A DNA stretch of 64,000 nucleotides from Sulfobacillus thermosulfidooxidans. GTDB taxonomy: Bacteria; Bacillota; Sulfobacillia; Sulfobacillales; Sulfobacillaceae. The stretch lies in assembly GCF_001280565.1 (NCBI RefSeq), contig NZ_LGRO01000001.1, forward strand, positions 1,302,001 to 1,366,000, read 5' to 3'. A model generated the notes under the pieces. That model was not told where the DNA came from, made no database searches, and saw only the letters and a list, made by a program, of their open reading frames with translations. Shown here piece after piece: positions 27,587 through 36,366 of the stretch (positions are counted from its first letter, which is position 1; each line of letters opens with the position of its first letter). A program made the translations under genes and the position numbers.

Positions 27587-29335
27587 TTATCCCTGCCGGG
27601 GTCCCGTCAGTTCCGGCTCGCGATCTATGACCGGCCCAAATTCCCGGATCTGATCCAACGCTGGACCCATGGCCGCATCTGCTTCCCGCTGGATAAAGAC
27701 TTCCACCAGCACTGGTAAACGGTTCGCCTCGGCTTCCTGACGTGCCCAATTTAACGCTGGCTCCAGCTCCTGGGGAACTGTTACCCTTCGTCCCATGCCG
27801 CCCATCGCCTCAACTATGGCCACATTATCCATACCCATCCCGTCGTTATGGTCATAACTGATATCCACTCCGTAGTTCATTTGATACTGGTATTTGGACG
27901 GCTGGCGGATTAGTCCCAGATACCCATTGTTAAGCATGACCATCACTAAAGGAATGCGATATTGGACGGCTACAGCAATCTCTTCTACCAAAAACTCAAA
28001 GGAGTAATCACCGACCACGGCGACCACTTCTTGTTGCGGACGCGCCAACTTGACCCCGATGGCAGCCGGAATTTCCCAGCCCAAGGGTCCTGCCTGCCCA
28101 CACACCAGATAGTGACGAGGACGGTAAACGCGTTGAAACTGTCCGGACCAAATTTGGTACAGGCCAATGGCGGTGGTGAATACCGTGTCCGGACCGAAAG
28201 ATGCATTGATTGCTTTAAAGACCCGAGCGGGATGAATCGGTACCGTGTCAATATCCATGACCCGGTCATAGCTATCGCGCAGCACCTGCACACGGTCGAC
28301 CCAGTCACCGGGACTCTTTGGAGAAACCCGACTTTTGGCCTCGGCCAATACTGCCTCCAAGGCCAGCTTGGCATCGCTCACGATTCCGAGCGCTGGCTCG
28401 ATGATGCGACCAATTTGCCCCGGATCTACATCAATTTGAATAAATTGCCGATCCCGGGTGTAGATGGCCAAATCGCCAGTGTGACGCTCGGCAAATCGCG
28501 CGCCGACCGCCAGTACGAGATCAGACTCCAGAAAGACCCGATTGGCCGACCGCGTGTGGGTCTGAATCCCGACCGTGCCGACGGCCAACGGATGATTGGC
28601 AGGCAGTGCCCCCCACGCCATTAAGGTCGGCGACACTGGAATTTGAAGGTATTCGGCCAATTGTCGTAAAAGATCCTCCGCCTCGGCAGTGATAACTCCG
28701 CCTCCGGCCAAAATGAGCGGCCGCCGGGCCTCAAGCAGCAGATCTACCGCCCGGCGTACAGCTGCCGGATTCGGTGGTGTGCGAAAGACCGGCAACGACT
28801 GGTCAACCGACGGGTCATAAAGGATTTCCGCCTTTTGGACGTCGAGTGGCAAATCGATATGCACCGGACCTGGTCGGCCTTCGCGGGCAATTCGGAAAGC
28901 CTCACGAAACACCCAGGGAATTTGGGCTGCCTCCATGACCAAAAAGCTTTTCTTAACCACTGGTTTGACGATATTGACGATATCAACTGCTTGAAACCCC
29001 TCGCGATGTAATTGTGACCGCGGCACCTGGCCAGTAATCGTAATCATGGGTATGGAGTCCGCCCACGCGGTGTATAGTCCGGTCACCATATTGGTTCCCG
29101 CCGGTCCAGAAGTACCGATGGCTACGCCCACTCGTCCTGTGATCCGCGCCCATCCATCGGCCATGTGAGTCGCCCCTTCTTCATGCCGAGCAGTAATCGC
29201 TCGAATACTATCTGACACCTTCGATAATGATTGATAAAGGGGTAATATCGCCGCTCCAGGAATCCCGAAAACGGTCTCAACCCCTTCATCCATTAAAATT
29301 GAGACCACCGCGTCCATTGCCGGCATTTTCAGCAT
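27587..29335 (-). CDS. gcl: Glyoxylate carboligase (tartronate semialdehyde synthase)
   Basis: 582 residues in three ThDP-enzyme domains. It joins two glyoxylate to tartronate semialdehyde and CO2. It follows E. coli Gcl closely, from MLKMPAMDAV and VFGIPGAAILP to TSGPAGTNM and NCGxxGPLGW-like CGQAGPLGWEIPAA. The cofactor loop reads GDYSFEF (about 441-447) to NNGYLG, matching the GDF variant of Gcl rather than the GDG of acetolactate synthase. One oddity: residue 52 is Glu (RHEEGA), where E. coli Gcl has Val51 (RHVEGA). AAAGGTGGG precedes the ATG at 29335. First gene of the glyoxylate operon. Confidence 0.9.
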   Translation of the reverse strand: MLKMPAMDAVVSILMDEGVETVFGIPGAAILPLYQSLSKVSDSIRAITARHEEGATHMADGWARITGRVGVAIGTSGPAGTNMVTGLYTAWADSIPMITITGQVPRSQLHREGFQAVDIVNIVKPVVKKSFLVMEAAQIPWVFREAFRIAREGRPGPVHIDLPLDVQKAEILYDPSVDQSLPVFRTPPNPAAVRRAVDLLLEARRPLILAGGGVITAEAEDLLRQLAEYLQIPVSPTLMAWGALPANHPLAVGTVGIQTHTRSANRVFLESDLVLAVGARFAERHTGDLAIYTRDRQFIQIDVDPGQIGRIIEPALGIVSDAKLALEAVLAEAKSRVSPKSPGDWVDRVQVLRDSYDRVMDIDTVPIHPARVFKAINASFGPDTVFTTAIGLYQIWSGQFQRVYRPRHYLVCGQAGPLGWEIPAAIGVKLARPQQEVVAVVGDYSFEFLVEEIAVAVQYRIPLVMVMLNNGYLGLIRQPSKYQYQMNYGVDISYDHNDGMGMDNVAIVEAMGGMGRRVTVPQELEPALNWARQEAEANRLPVLVEVFIQREADAAMGPALDQIREFGPVIDREPELTGPRQG

Positions 29336-29808
29336 GATTACATCCCACCTTTGTGTGATTGCCCTACCGGGGTCATTCCCGTTTCAGATAGCCAGTTTTT
29401 TGATACGCTTGCGGCACTAGATCGAGCAGATGAACTGCCGTTGTTTAGTCAACTTCGTTGAAGACCGCATGGGATATGCGCGTGAGATACCTGTATCCCG
29501 GGATTCCATACGCATATCTTCCGTTTCCGTTCGAATAATTTTTGTGTCATTTCTCGAGGCGTTAGGTTATTAGTCCCGACCACTTTGCCAAAACGGTTTG
29601 AATCCAGCATCTCGAACTTGACATATCCGGCTGCTGGCAAGAATTTCACGCTGGTTAGAGGAGCATTAAGCGAAGCCGTATTATCCCAAACGTGTTCGAG
29701 CCAGAATGGCCACCCACCAGATTAAGTTTCACTCTGCGAAACAGTGTTTTGCTATACGGATATTCTCCAATCTTCAAAAAAATCCTGCTATTTTTAGGGT
29801 CGAACACC
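29336..29808. other. 473-bp gap between iclR and gcl
   Basis: A short minus-strand frame (29449-29649) has no ribosome site and no recognisable domain. The stretch nearest to 29335 should carry the gcl promoter and the IclR operator, but I could not point to a convincing palindrome. Part of it may be decayed coding DNA. Confidence 0.4.
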
Positions 29809-30615
29809 TTATTTTTTCCGCAAAGACCCTAATCGTTCGGATACTTGCTGCGCGGCCTTTACAATCTCTGGCCCTACTTCCATCGCTCGTTCCCGTGACA
29901 ACCGGGCGGCTGGCGCTGATATGCCGATAGACGCCACAATATGGTTACGGCTGTCCACAATCGGGGCCGCAACACAGCGAGCCCCGACTTCCTGTTCCTC
30001 GTCATCGACCGCAAAGCCCAGTTGGCGGACCATGACCAATTCGTCCTCCAAGGCAGCCCAGTCAGTAATGGTATGAGCGGTATATGAGGTCAGCTGAGGA
30101 TGTGCTCCCTTCATCCTTTGCACCAATTCCGGTCGATACGCCAACAGAGCTTTCCCCACTGCGGTACAATGAATCGGCGCACGACGACCGATGTTCAGTT
30201 GCATCCGCAAAAGATTGTAAGCATCTACGGTGGCGATATAGACCATATTCATCCCATCTTCCACCGCCAGGTTGACCGCTTCTCCCAGAAATTCTGCTAG
30301 CTGGTCCATCACCGGCTCAGCAGCCCGGTGTAGCGGCCAGGATCGAGTGGCGATTCCACCCATTTCCACCATCCGGATACCCACGCGATAACTGCCTTGT
30401 TCCCCATCCTGCTCTACGTAACCAAGTTCCATTAATGTATGCAACAAGCGGTAAACCGTGCTCTTATGCATACCCACCGCATCGGCCAATTGCCCGAGGG
30501 ACATTTCGTTGTGTAGCACTAGCTTTTCCAATAGTCGAAATGCCCGTTCCACAGACTGCACCCGTACTTGCCCGTCTGATTCGGGAGGGAGTACCCCTAG
30601 TCCCACCGAACTCAC
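29809..30615 (-). CDS. IclR family transcriptional regulator
   Basis: 268 residues. An N-terminal winged helix-turn-helix (LGQLADAVGMHKSTVYRLLH, about residues 40-60) is followed by the IclR effector domain with HCTAVGKALLAY and DDEEQEVGARCVAAPI, the usual ligand-pocket segments. GTG 30615 follows AAGGA by 7 bases. IclR proteins such as AllR and GclR-type regulators respond to glyoxylate or related acids and often control gcl. It lies on the same strand directly upstream of the gcl operon, so I infer it controls gcl-hyi-glxR. Confidence 0.9.
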   Translation of the reverse strand: MSSVGLGVLPPESDGQVRVQSVERAFRLLEKLVLHNEMSLGQLADAVGMHKSTVYRLLHTLMELGYVEQDGEQGSYRVGIRMVEMGGIATRSWPLHRAAEPVMDQLAEFLGEAVNLAVEDGMNMVYIATVDAYNLLRMQLNIGRRAPIHCTAVGKALLAYRPELVQRMKGAHPQLTSYTAHTITDWAALEDELVMVRQLGFAVDDEEQEVGARCVAAPIVDSRNHIVASIGISAPAARLSRERAMEVGPEIVKAAQQVSERLGSLRKK

Positions 30616-32042
30616 CTCTAATTCCTTATGTCTCTATCTCGCTGATTTCATCCATCATACCGTAGCCGCCATCTTTAAAAAAGCAGCTTTGATACGGTCT
30701 TGATGGTTATGAGAGACTTAGGGGCACCTCTTAAGCATGAAACCAGGAAGTTCAGGTCGTTTCTGGTGATATAACCTCGTTACTAAGTTGTACTCACGGT
30801 ATACATCAAGAAGACATCGAACTACGAGGCCACAGCCGTAGGCTATTCAGGTCCAACAAGCCAGACATCAGTCGAAGTAAGCTGCGGTGCTTCATTACGG
30901 GCTCGCCGCCACCGCGTCCCAATTAAGCCCACCAAAACCCAATTTCCACCGGGGCAGCCACACCTTCATCAACAGCAAGAGACGCATGAACGATACCAAA
31001 GGCCCGGTGACGGGTAAGGGAGGACCCGCCCATCGAGAAACCGGAAACAATAATAGAGGCGTTAATCCTAGGTGCTGAACCGAATTTAAGATTTGATGGA
31101 ACACAAATTAATCCCCGGTTTAGAATATTCGGCGAATCTCTAAGCCTGTCTCCTACTCTTTGGGACAATTAACGAAAATTTTTATGCCGACCCCACAACA
31201 TTCATGGGGATTGATGAAATCCATCTCCTGGGAATGATTAAGAGTAGTGCAAGTGCATAATCAGCGTACCATCCCTGAAACATATTGACTAATACCAAAA
31301 CACAAAACAAACTATAAGTTTTCAGAAATATATCCGGTTACCACCATCTCGTGAGAAAAAACTCATTTCCACGATCCATAGCACATCGCTATTGGTGACC
31401 CTCACTGATGGCCAAATACCGAAAAGCAAAGGTCCAGGGCCGCCGACCTCCCTCGTTTGTGTTAAGATTCGAAAACTTTGACCTTCTCCCCTGTCTAGAC
31501 GAAAGCTATCTTTACACGGCAAAAGCATCCCTCCGATGTCGCGGACGCTCCATTTAAGCTAGTTATGTCATCATGGGACGAATGATTATTCTTGGCGATC
31601 CCTTGAGATGAAAAATGGTGACACGTCACTATTTACACAGAACGAATTTGATAACGTTTTTAGCGTTTCGTCATGGACGTCATAGACACGTCTATCCCAG
31701 GCAAACCCTTAGGGCAATTGGGTTACGAGAATGTTCCTTCTGATAGGTTTTGTTCTGTTAGAACCTGTACGTATCATGAAGTTTTTATAATTACTTTTGT
31801 TTTTTGGTATTAGTCGACGGACTCCCTTGATGCTATCCTCAAATTGCAATCCTCGGGGAACCAGTATGACGCAACTATTGGTTAAAGGTGAAATTCAATG
31901 GCCAACAGATTATCTAAGTCTGGCAGGATGGAAATACCAAACTCAAGAGGCACATCTGCCGGCATTTATTCATCGCCTATCTCCTATCGATCACGGCAAA
32001 AACATCTTGACGATTTGAACTTGGTAAAGGAGGTTCTGGCCG
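30616..32042. other. About 1.4 kb with no supportable gene
   Basis: Several short overlapping frames exist (30887-31078 plus, 30923-31168 minus, 31322-31528 minus, 31797-32018 plus). None has a clear start signal and domain. The A/T-rich part near 31780-32042 ends in a very good ribosome site (AAAGGAGG at 32026-32033) for the next small gene. The rest looks like eroded DNA between two metabolic blocks. Confidence 0.45.
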
Positions 32043-32390
32043 TTGTCACGTTTATTTGATTCGATACCAGCATCTGCTCAGTCCACATTTGTCAAAGAAA
32101 AATTAGGAGCCTTATTGGAAGAGAGAACCTATAGTCGCGAGTTGCTTTGGACCTTGAAAGTCTACCTAGACAGCAATGGTCAGGCAGGAGAAGCAGCCAA
32201 ACGTCTTTATGTTCATCGAAACACCCTAGCGTACCGGTTAGCCCGATTGCAAGAACTGCTGGGATGCGATCTCAAGAATTTGGACACCGTCACAGATTTA
32301 CGATTGGCCCTAACCTTTTATTATAACGGAATCCAAGAGAACGGAGGAAAAGATGATGTCAAAATCGAGAAGACCACCCATATTTCTTAA
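32043..32390 (+). CDS. PucR-type helix-turn-helix protein, only the C-terminal domain
   Basis: 115 residues that match only the C-terminal effector-HTH of PucR/CdaR regulators: ELLWTLKVYLDSNGQAGEAA, KRLYVHRNTLAYRL and ARLQELLGCDL. Full PucR proteins have 400-550 residues with N-terminal sensory domains; those are absent. TTG 32043 follows AAAGGAGG at an ideal 9 bases, so it may be expressed as a short protein. It could be a remnant of a regulator of the purine/glycolate type, or a trimmed functional DNA-binding protein. Its end overlaps the start of the next gene by 38 bases. Confidence 0.6.
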   Translation: MSRLFDSIPASAQSTFVKEKLGALLEERTYSRELLWTLKVYLDSNGQAGEAAKRLYVHRNTLAYRLARLQELLGCDLKNLDTVTDLRLALTFYYNGIQENGGKDDVKIEKTTHIS

Positions 32391-32574
32391 ATCATCCCCG
32401 AGAATCTGGGAAGAATGTACACAATGTTTCGGTTATGGTGAAGACATTTGTCAGGACTGTGAAGGCGAAGGATGTGTACACTGTGAGCACCGAGGCTACA
32501 GCGTCTGCCGAATTTGTCACGGCATGGGTGAAGTGCATATAGACGACATTACATGGATTGCCGTACAATCCTAG
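32353..32574 (+). CDS. Small zinc-finger protein with four CxxCxGxG-like repeats
   Basis: 73 residues, start ATG 32353 (or 32356) behind GGAGGAAAAG. Eight cysteines form four pairs at 22/25, 33/36, 41/44 and 52/55. Three pairs read CxxCxGxG (CTQCFGYG, CQDCEGEG, CRICHGMG) and the fourth CVHCEHRG. This is the layout of the DnaJ cysteine-rich domain, which binds two zinc ions, but here it stands alone without J or substrate domains. A small chaperone adaptor or metal-binding protein is possible. The 38-base overlap with the HTH gene suggests coupled translation. Confidence 0.65.
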   Translation: MMSKSRRPPIFLKSSPRIWEECTQCFGYGEDICQDCEGEGCVHCEHRGYSVCRICHGMGEVHIDDITWIAVQS

Positions 32575-33564
32575 CAAAAATATCGCCATAACCAAAAAAT
32601 CTCCTAAGTGGAGCATTATATATGCTTTAAGCCGCCAAATGGATAAGCCATGGCATTATCACCTTTGAAGAATTCTTTCACCTTTCGACCTCAATTTTTT
32701 CCGGTAGGTCTATCATCTTACCTAACTATTCCTCTAAATCGCCAGATGCTTTTAGCATGGGAATTATGGCTGATGATTTGATAGTCAAAGATGCGCACCG
32801 AGATCGCGGGGAATCAACTCAGCACAATACAGAGTCACCCTGGCATAAAACGTTGTGATGCATCGACATCACCCACCCAAGAACACATCTGCCGTTTAAA
32901 TCCGCCACAACCTCAGAATCCCTGCAGTCAAAGAGTTGATGCGAGATTAGAAAAACCAACACAATATTTGTTCATCCCTCATATAGTCGATGTGACCTCT
33001 GGGATGTCATAAGCTGATAGCGACTCGCACATGATCCGATACTTCTGCCGCGTCCAGGGTACGATCATCCCCGAGGCTATGTCGCTGGTGAATTACCAAC
33101 CAGGCTTTTTGTGCTTGATGTTCGCGGGCAGGCCGCAGTTGGGGCGTACGTGAGAAATGGCTGCATCTTCTCTTCCCCGATTTAACTAACGGGTAGGCAG
33201 CGCTCGATGTGAATTCTCGCCCAGTCTCATGCCTTAAGCACACGCTCTTCCGTCATTTGATGATCCCGTTTACCGGACGATTAGTCGGCGAAACGCGTCT
33301 AGAAGACTGATGAATAAATCCGCCATGGCCATCATGTTCTCCTTATGCAAACCATTGAAGGCGACTTCAAATGTTCTGTCTCCCAGTCAGCTAGCGAAAA
33401 GCCGTGGTCTCATGCGTCGCTTCGGTGATTTTTCAGTAGCATAGAGAGGCATGCATCAAAATTAGGAACATTCGCACCCCATGGTAAGTTTAGTAAAATT
33501 TTTGATATCATTTTTCATATGTGTATTTTCTCACTAATGATACATAGTAAAGCGAGGCCAAATT
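32575..33564. other. About 990 bp without a supportable gene
   Basis: Only short frames occur (32791-33012 plus, 33007-33243 minus), without start signals or domains. The last ~100 bases are A/T-rich and should carry the glcDE promoter; they include the palindrome TGATATCA near 33505-33512. No terminator was found after the zinc-finger gene. Confidence 0.45.
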
Positions 33565-36075
33565 ATGCTGATATCCTTACCGAGTTCTTCCTGTCAACAA
33601 ATCCCGGATCAAGGTTCTGGACCAGATGCTCAGCAAAAGGAAGAATTTCTTTGCGCGCTCACCCAGCGTTTCGGTGAGCGTATCATCCGCGATGCCAGTC
33701 GCCTTTTAGCTTATAGTTATGATGCAACGTCGCAACGGCATAGGCCTGATGCAGCCTTTATTGCCGAGAACGAAGAAGAATTGCAATATGTGCTGCAAAC
33801 GGCCAGCCATTATCACATGCCGGTTATTGCCCGGGGATCAGGAAGCAACATCAGTGGCGGCACGTTGCCCATCTCAGGAGGCATCGTCGTATCTTTAACG
33901 CATTTTAAAGAGATTAAATCTATTGACCTTCGAAGACGGCGAACGCACGTGGAACCTGGCGTTGTCAATGCCAGGTTACAAGAGGCATTAGAACCTTATG
34001 GCTTCTTCTTTCCTCCCGATCCCGCCAGTCACCGCATATCAACACTGGGAGGCAATGTTTCCGAGGGATCAGGAGGTCCCCACTGCGTCAAATATGGTAC
34101 AACTAGCCACTATGTTACAGGAATTAAAGCTTTGCTTGCCGACGGAACACCCATCACTTGTCAAGAAAGTTTGTCGATTATAGATTGGCCTGGCTTGTTA
34201 ACAGGCTCGGAGGGCATTTTGGCTATCATTACCGAAATAACGTTGCGAATATTGCCCAAAGCTCCTAACTCCGGAACACTACTTGCGGGATTTCGGTCTG
34301 TGATTGACGCCGTCTCGGCAGTGTCTGGGATTATTCAGGCACAAATGATTCCCTCTACCCTAGAGTTATTAGACAAAGCCACCTTAGATACCGTCAGACC
34401 GTTCATGGACGCAGGATATCCGGATTCAGATGCTGTGCTCCTTATTGAAGTCGATGGTTCGCCCTTATCCGTTCAAGCGCAAATTCAACGGCTCGTTGAA
34501 GTATTACAAAAATATCATGCCGATCCCGTGATCATTGCCGAAAACCCCGAACATGCTCATCAATTGATGGCAGCTAGACGATCGGCTTATGGAGCTGCCG
34601 CACGACTTGCATCCCATGTCTGGACGCAGGATGTGACCGTTCCCCGGCCCCTTTTAGCAGATATGATGAGTCATGTGCTGGCCATATCTCGCCGTTTCTC
34701 GCTGGTAATTAACACCGTGGCACATGCTGGCGATGGTAATTTGCATCCCTTGATTCCGTATCATCCGGATGATGCCGAGGAAGTGGCACGAATGAGGCAG
34801 GCCGATCACGCAATTTTGCAAAAAGCAGCGGAATTAGGCGGATCCATTACGGGAGAGCATGGCATTGGCATTGACAAACTGCATGAATTACCTCTTATGT
34901 ATTCGGCCGACGAATTAGCCGCCATGTACGCCTTCAAAGTGGCCTTTGATCCCCATAATATCTTAAATCCCGGTAAGGCCGTTTATCCTGTTGAGGACAT
35001 GTCTTATATTCCTGATATTGGCCCAGGGCCAGCAATCACGGGGCATGTTCAACCCCGCACAGTCGATGAACTGCGAGATACCATACGCGAAGCCTACATC
35101 CAAAAGGTTTGCCTTACCCTGGACAAGCATAGGGTGCATAAAGGCGCTTGCCGTGTAGATCTGAGTCATCTTCAAGATATCCTGGATTTTGATCCGGACA
35201 ACATGACCATCACAGTGCAATCCGGGATGTCTTATGCAACCCTACAATCCCTTTTGGACAAATATCATCTGATGTTTCCGGTAATTCCTCTACAAAAAGA
35301 CCAAACTCTTGGCAGTTTAGTTGCCGAAGGATTGCCCCATCTGGCGCATTTGGGCTATGGTCCCGTGAAAAACTGGATTCTTGGCCTATCTGTTGTCGAC
35401 GGAACCGGTCGGCAGTTACAATTCGGCCGTAAGATTATGAAAAATGTCGCAGGATTGGATATGCCAAAACTATTTATTGGCTCCTTGGGCCAATTTGGTT
35501 TGATTACCACCGTGATCTTGCGTTTACTTCCCAAATTTTCCGAACAGGTTGTTTATATCATAGATCATCAGAACATGAGTCCAGAGCAATACGAAGCCTT
35601 GATTCGTGCTCTCCTAACAAGGGCTCCAGGACCCCAGGGTCTATGGACCATGGAACATCATCTTGCTATCTATGTGGATGGACATGATTTTCCCAGCCAA
35701 CACCAATATATCGAACAGGTATGCGATCATATTCGTATTCCTTATGAGCGTCATGATGCCTCAGATGTTCTCGCCCAAACACACTCAACACTGCAAACAC
35801 TCTTTGATCATGCCCGGCGCGACCATTCAGGATATGTATTTGGAGTGGGACCATTACCCCATTCTATTACCCCTGCATTTCACGCCCTCGATGACAGTTT
35901 ATGGATTATGCCAAAAGAACCCGAAAATGCCCCCCAACGGCTGCAGCTTCACGGCTGCCGCGTGTTGAATCACAAAGGTTGGCAAGTTATCAACCTTCCT
36001 GATCCATCCTTGATTGAGATCACCCAGCGCCTTAAACAATATTTCGATCCCCACAACATATTTGGAAAGCCATAA
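33565..36075 (+). CDS. GlcD-GlcE fusion, glycolate oxidase-type FAD protein
   Basis: 836 residues in two FAD units. Residues about 20-470 match GlcD: the PCMH FAD fold (ARGSGSNISGGTLPISGG), the C-terminal HAGDGNLHP (about 386), GEHGIGIDK (about 430) and FDPHNILNPGK. Residues about 485-836 match GlcE, a second PCMH-type domain with VKNWILGLSVVDGTG and KIMKNVAGLDMPKLFIGSLG (about 625-645), ending FDPHNIFGKP. In most bacteria these are separate subunits that work with the iron-sulfur GlcF to oxidise glycolate to glyoxylate. No glcF follows. The product would feed the gcl operon. D-lactate or another 2-hydroxy acid is an alternative substrate. Confidence 0.85.
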   Translation: MLISLPSSSCQQIPDQGSGPDAQQKEEFLCALTQRFGERIIRDASRLLAYSYDATSQRHRPDAAFIAENEEELQYVLQTASHYHMPVIARGSGSNISGGTLPISGGIVVSLTHFKEIKSIDLRRRRTHVEPGVVNARLQEALEPYGFFFPPDPASHRISTLGGNVSEGSGGPHCVKYGTTSHYVTGIKALLADGTPITCQESLSIIDWPGLLTGSEGILAIITEITLRILPKAPNSGTLLAGFRSVIDAVSAVSGIIQAQMIPSTLELLDKATLDTVRPFMDAGYPDSDAVLLIEVDGSPLSVQAQIQRLVEVLQKYHADPVIIAENPEHAHQLMAARRSAYGAAARLASHVWTQDVTVPRPLLADMMSHVLAISRRFSLVINTVAHAGDGNLHPLIPYHPDDAEEVARMRQADHAILQKAAELGGSITGEHGIGIDKLHELPLMYSADELAAMYAFKVAFDPHNILNPGKAVYPVEDMSYIPDIGPGPAITGHVQPRTVDELRDTIREAYIQKVCLTLDKHRVHKGACRVDLSHLQDILDFDPDNMTITVQSGMSYATLQSLLDKYHLMFPVIPLQKDQTLGSLVAEGLPHLAHLGYGPVKNWILGLSVVDGTGRQLQFGRKIMKNVAGLDMPKLFIGSLGQFGLITTVILRLLPKFSEQVVYIIDHQNMSPEQYEALIRALLTRAPGPQGLWTMEHHLAIYVDGHDFPSQHQYIEQVCDHIRIPYERHDASDVLAQTHSTLQTLFDHARRDHSGYVFGVGPLPHSITPAFHALDDSLWIMPKEPENAPQRLQLHGCRVLNHKGWQVINLPDPSLIEITQRLKQYFDPHNIFGKP

Positions 36076-36366
36076 TATGCTAATTGTGTTATAGATAAAC
36101 CGTTGAAATCCGATCCACCGCAACAAAATCTGTTGCAGATCGACTGTAGGGGACAAACGGAATCGCTATCCATTAAGCATTGCGGCAATCTTTCACGAAC
36201 AGCCGTTTTCGCGTGAATTGACCATACCCGAGACTTCAGGGAACAGCGGATGCGACCGATCTGGCGGTCAAAGGTGCCATTCGCTTAACCCCTTTGGGCT
36301 ATCGTCTACGAAGGAGAATGCACAGGTATAGAGTTCAAGCTATCGAGTAGGAAAAGAGGACGCGCT
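36076..36366. other. 291-bp gap between glcDE and the DUF1537 kinase
   Basis: No gene is visible. The end of the stretch carries AAGAGGA in front of ATG 36367. No clear terminator was seen, so the kinase may be transcribed with glcDE or from its own promoter. Confidence 0.4.

Noticed and set aside
27962-28624. 220-residue open frame on the plus strand
   Set aside because: It lies wholly opposite the well-supported gcl gene, has no ribosome site and no domain; G+C-rich codon use makes such shadow frames common here.
30887-31168. Overlapping frames on both strands
   Set aside because: Three short frames cover the same bases in different directions, none with a start signal or recognisable product.
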